A stretch of DNA of 6,613 nucleotides from Nitrososphaerota archaeon (GTDB lineage Archaea; Thermoproteota; Nitrososphaeria; Nitrososphaerales; UBA183), in assembly GCA_027886925.1 (NCBI GenBank), contig JAPCJN010000111.1, positions 1 through 6,613 of the forward strand. Direction: 5' to 3'. Of the stretch, positions 5,381-6,613 are shown in pieces. The notes below the pieces were generated by a model. That model had not been told where the DNA came from, did no database searches, and worked only from the letters and a program-made list of their open reading frames with translations. Numbering within the stretch: position 1 is the first letter of the stretch; the number at the start of each line of letters is the position of its first letter. Made by a program: the position numbers and the translations under genes.

Positions 5381-5477
5381 GGGCCGGTAGCTCAGAGTCA
5401 GACCTCCTGACGGGCAGTTTGGCTAGAGCACTCGACTGATAATCGAGAGGTCGAGGGTTCGAATCCCTTCCGGCCCA
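5381..5477 (+). tRNA. tRNA-Ile (anticodon GAU) with a D-loop intron
   Basis: Acceptor GGGCCGG/CCGGCCC, D-stem GCTC/GAGC, anticodon stem CTCGA/TCGAG with loop CTGATAA (anticodon GAT), variable loop AGGTC, T-arm GAGGG-TTCGAAT-CCCTT (one G-U closing pair), discriminator A73, no encoded CCA. The gene is 97 bp because 22 bp interrupt the D-loop. Removing them restores a 75-nt tRNA with D-loop AGTTTGGCTA containing the invariant GG. Without removing the insert the D-loop would be 32 nt, which is not viable for a tRNA. Confidence 0.94.
5396..5417 (+). other. 22-nt tRNA-Ile intron at position 15/16 (BHB fold)
   Basis: The intron forms a 5-bp hairpin GTCAG-ACCTC-CTGAC. The exon D-stem strand GCTC pairs with intron GGGC over 4 bp (one G-U). 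The flanking bulges are AG^A and AG^T, exactly the 3-nt-bulge / 4-bp / 3-nt-bulge pattern cut by the archaeal splicing endonuclease. The outer exon-exon helix is weak. The repeated CAG lets the boundary slide by up to 3 nt, but the BHB register gives 15/16. D-loop introns are rare; known cases are mainly in Thermoproteota. Confidence 0.88.
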
Positions 5478-5608
5478 CACCTATGGCCGCACGTATCCTC
5501 CTTGAAGCTTCGCACAGAATCCATAGCTGATTAAATCGTCCGGCGAATGCATGTGCACCCTCCTTCCGAGAGTTGACTGCCAAACGTGCACTCGCTTCGA
5601 GATATCAA

Positions 5609-5643
5609 TAACGTTATATATCTAATACGTTATGCGATACGCA
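5609..5643 (+). promoter_or_regulatory. TATA box with repeats: promoter and candidate operator of the VOC-ArsR-AHSA1 operon
   Basis: TTATATAT (5614-5621) is centred about 26 nt before the ATG at 5643, a strong leaderless promoter. It is bracketed by TAACGT (5609-5614) and ACGTTA (5627-5632), an inverted repeat with a 12-bp spacer. ACGTTAT also occurs as a direct repeat at 5611 and 5627. A second inverted repeat TGCG-ATA-CGCA (5633-5643) covers the expected transcription start. These sites are well placed for a repressor such as the ArsR-type protein encoded downstream; binding is inferred. Confidence 0.55.
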
Positions 5644-6053
5644 TGGACGCAAGAATAACGCAATTCACGCTTGTGGTTAACAACCAAGCAGAGGCACTGG
5701 AGTTCTACACCAAGAAAGTCGGTTTCGAGAAGAAGACCGACTACACTCCTCCTGGAAGCTACAGGTGGGTCACCGTCGGGCCCAAGGAGCAGGATCTGGA
5801 ACTGGCTCTATGGCAGGTGGGGTCGCCGGATCCCAACGGATGGTCGAAGAACTGGAAGCCTGGGAGCGGTCCCCCAATCGTCCTCCGAGTCGACGACTGC
5901 CGCAAGGCCTTTTCCGAAATGAAATCCAGGGGCGTGGAATTCAAGCAACCTCAGCCTGAAGAGCACGCCTGGGGGATTTCAGCGACCTTCTCCGACCCTG
6001 ACGGAAACCTGTTCTCAATCAACCAACTACCCGCGAAATCTTCCTGGTCGTAA
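5643..6053 (+). CDS. VOC (glyoxalase / bleomycin-resistance fold) protein
   Basis: This 136-residue single-domain vicinal-oxygen-chelate fold protein has two beta-alpha-beta-beta-beta modules. ITQFTLVVNNQAEALEFYTKKVGFEK (residues 5-30) is the typical first module, and IVLRVDDCRKAFSEMKSRGVEF (79-100) with FSDPDGNLFSINQL (118-131) is the second. Members are metal-dependent isomerases, dioxygenases or antibiotic-binding proteins. Here the usual first-strand His is absent (FTLVV), and the acidic residue expected after DPDGN is replaced (SINQ), so metal chemistry is doubtful and the substrate cannot be named. The ATG at 5643 is chosen over the upstream in-frame codon at 5586 because it starts just before the fold and 26 nt after a strong TATA box. 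It is the first gene of a three-gene operon; the next start is 5 nt past its stop. Confidence 0.87.
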   Translation: MDARITQFTLVVNNQAEALEFYTKKVGFEKKTDYTPPGSYRWVTVGPKEQDLELALWQVGSPDPNGWSKNWKPGSGPPIVLRVDDCRKAFSEMKSRGVEFKQPQPEEHAWGISATFSDPDGNLFSINQLPAKSSWS

Positions 6054-6058
6054 TCGCC

Positions 6059-6406
6059 TTGCGCCAAAGGAGCGAAGCCCGAAGCAACGTGGTGTTTGCT
6101 GCGGTATCGAATCGGGACCGTCGGAAAATCCTTGATCTCCTGAGAGGGTGCGAACGTCCCGCCGGAGAACTGGTCGCCGCGTTTCCCAATCTTCCGCAGC
6201 CGGCCATCTCAAGGCACTTGAGGACTCTCCGAGAGGCGGGTCTAGTCACGATGTCACCACGCGGTCAAAAGCGCATCTATGCGCTTCAGCCAGCGAAGCT
6301 CCGGGAGGTGGACGCGTGGGTCTCATCGTATCGCGAGTTCTGGTCAAGCCGACTCGGTCTTTTGACAGCACACCTCGACAAAAAGGGAGGAAAGGGGAAG
6401 TTATGA
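6059..6406 (+). CDS. ArsR-type winged-helix transcriptional regulator
   Basis: This is a 115-residue DNA-binding protein. FAAVSNRDRRKILDLLRGC (13-31) is the first helix pair, PAGELVAAFPNLPQPAISRHLRTLREAGLV (34-63) the helix-turn-helix with the recognition helix around 47-60, and TMSPRGQKRIYAL (64-76) the wing. A C-terminal segment including DAWVSSYREFWSSRLGLL (85-102) is typical of ArsR relatives paired with SRPBCC proteins. It has one Cys (C31) and no metal-binding Cys pair, so it is not a classical arsenite or metal sensor. The start is TTG at 6059, 5 nt after the VOC stop; no ATG gives the conserved N-terminus. It probably represses its own operon through repeats at the VOC promoter (inferred). 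Its stop overlaps the next start as ATGA. Confidence 0.88.
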   Translation: MRQRSEARSNVVFAAVSNRDRRKILDLLRGCERPAGELVAAFPNLPQPAISRHLRTLREAGLVTMSPRGQKRIYALQPAKLREVDAWVSSYREFWSSRLGLLTAHLDKKGGKGKL

Positions 6407-6613
6407 AACATGACGAATTCGGCCCGGCGGGTGCCGTCGTCGTTGAAGGAGATAAGGCCATCCTGGTCTTCCGAAGACGCCTAGCGCACCCTCCCGAAGC
6501 TGTCTGGAAAGCCCTGACCGACCCCTCCGAACTGTCGAATTGGTACATGACCAAGGCTGTTATCGACGGGCGCGAAGGCGGTAACATAGATTTCGTCTCC
6601 GGCCCCTCCCGTT
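6403..6613 (+). CDS. AHSA1-like SRPBCC-domain protein, 3' truncated by the window
   Basis: The first 70 codons are present. The pattern FRRRLAHPPEAVWKALTDPSELSNWY followed by VIDGREGGNIDFVSGP is the N-terminal half of the AHSA1 (activator of Hsp90 ATPase homologue 1-like) / SRPBCC hydrophobic-ligand-binding fold: strand 1, the two helices ending in the W of the ALTDP...W motif, then the GG hairpin. The ATG at 6403 overlaps the ArsR stop by 4 bp (ATGA) and is preceded by a purine-rich GGGAGG about 12-17 nt upstream, so translation is probably coupled. Pairing of ArsR-type regulators with AHSA1 proteins is a common conserved gene pair; the biochemical role is generally unknown. A homologous Hsp90 co-chaperone role should not be assumed. 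Confidence 0.85.
   Translation, partial: MKHDEFGPAGAVVVEGDKAILVFRRRLAHPPEAVWKALTDPSELSNWYMTKAVIDGREGGNIDFVSGPSR

Noticed and set aside
4669..5477. The two tRNA genes as attachment sites flanking an integrated element
   Set aside because: Their 3' ends are similar only because both are tRNAs. There is no exact direct repeat, integrase or mobile gene between them.
5286..5583. Minus-strand ORFs across tRNA-Ile giving peptides such as GRDSNPRPLDYQSSAL and GFEPSTSRLSVECSS
   Set aside because: These are the well-known spurious translations of the antisense strand of a tRNA gene; the locus is fully explained by the tRNA.

Overview
The window reads as archaeal chromosome, most likely from the Thermoproteota/TACK side and possibly Nitrososphaeria-like. 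The lineage is an inference. Supporting it are two tRNA genes interrupted by very short introns at non-canonical positions with bulge-helix-bulge folds, TATA-like boxes about 26-28 nt upstream of start codons with no Shine-Dalgarno (leaderless transcripts), archaeal-type HtpX and PurD-like proteins, and no CCA encoded in the tRNAs. GC content looks moderately high. I see no CRISPR array, insertion sequence, phage gene or rRNA.

Layout. 1-363 (+) is the C-terminal part of an unidentified multi-pass membrane protein. 518-1921 (+) is a divergent phosphoribosylamine-glycine ligase (PurD, purine synthesis). It converges, with a 6-bp gap, on 1928-2839 (-), an HtpX membrane metalloprotease. 3037-3192 (+) is a 51-residue DUF1059-type protein whose 3' end overlaps the 3' end of an aldo/keto reductase at 3152-4009 (-). 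Directly upstream of the reductase and in the same frame lies a Nudix-fold protein at 4079-4525 (-) with an eroded catalytic box. The two are separated only by one TAG, and the reductase's conserved first strand lies upstream of its first possible start codon.

4669-4762 (-) is tRNA-Ala(UGC) with a 21-nt intron in the variable loop (45/46). 5381-5477 (+) is tRNA-Ile(GAU) with a 22-nt intron in the D-loop (15/16). Between them is about 620 bp with no convincing gene. 5643-6613 (+) looks like a small stress or ligand-response operon: a VOC/glyoxalase-fold protein, an ArsR-type winged-helix regulator, and the start of an AHSA1/SRPBCC protein running off the window. It has a strong TATA box flanked by repeats that could be the regulator's operator.

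Most genes look like ordinary housekeeping or accessory functions. The points most worth a second look are the paired tRNA micro-introns, the TAG-separated Nudix/reductase reading frame with its missing start codon, and the repeat-bearing promoter of the VOC-ArsR-AHSA1 operon.
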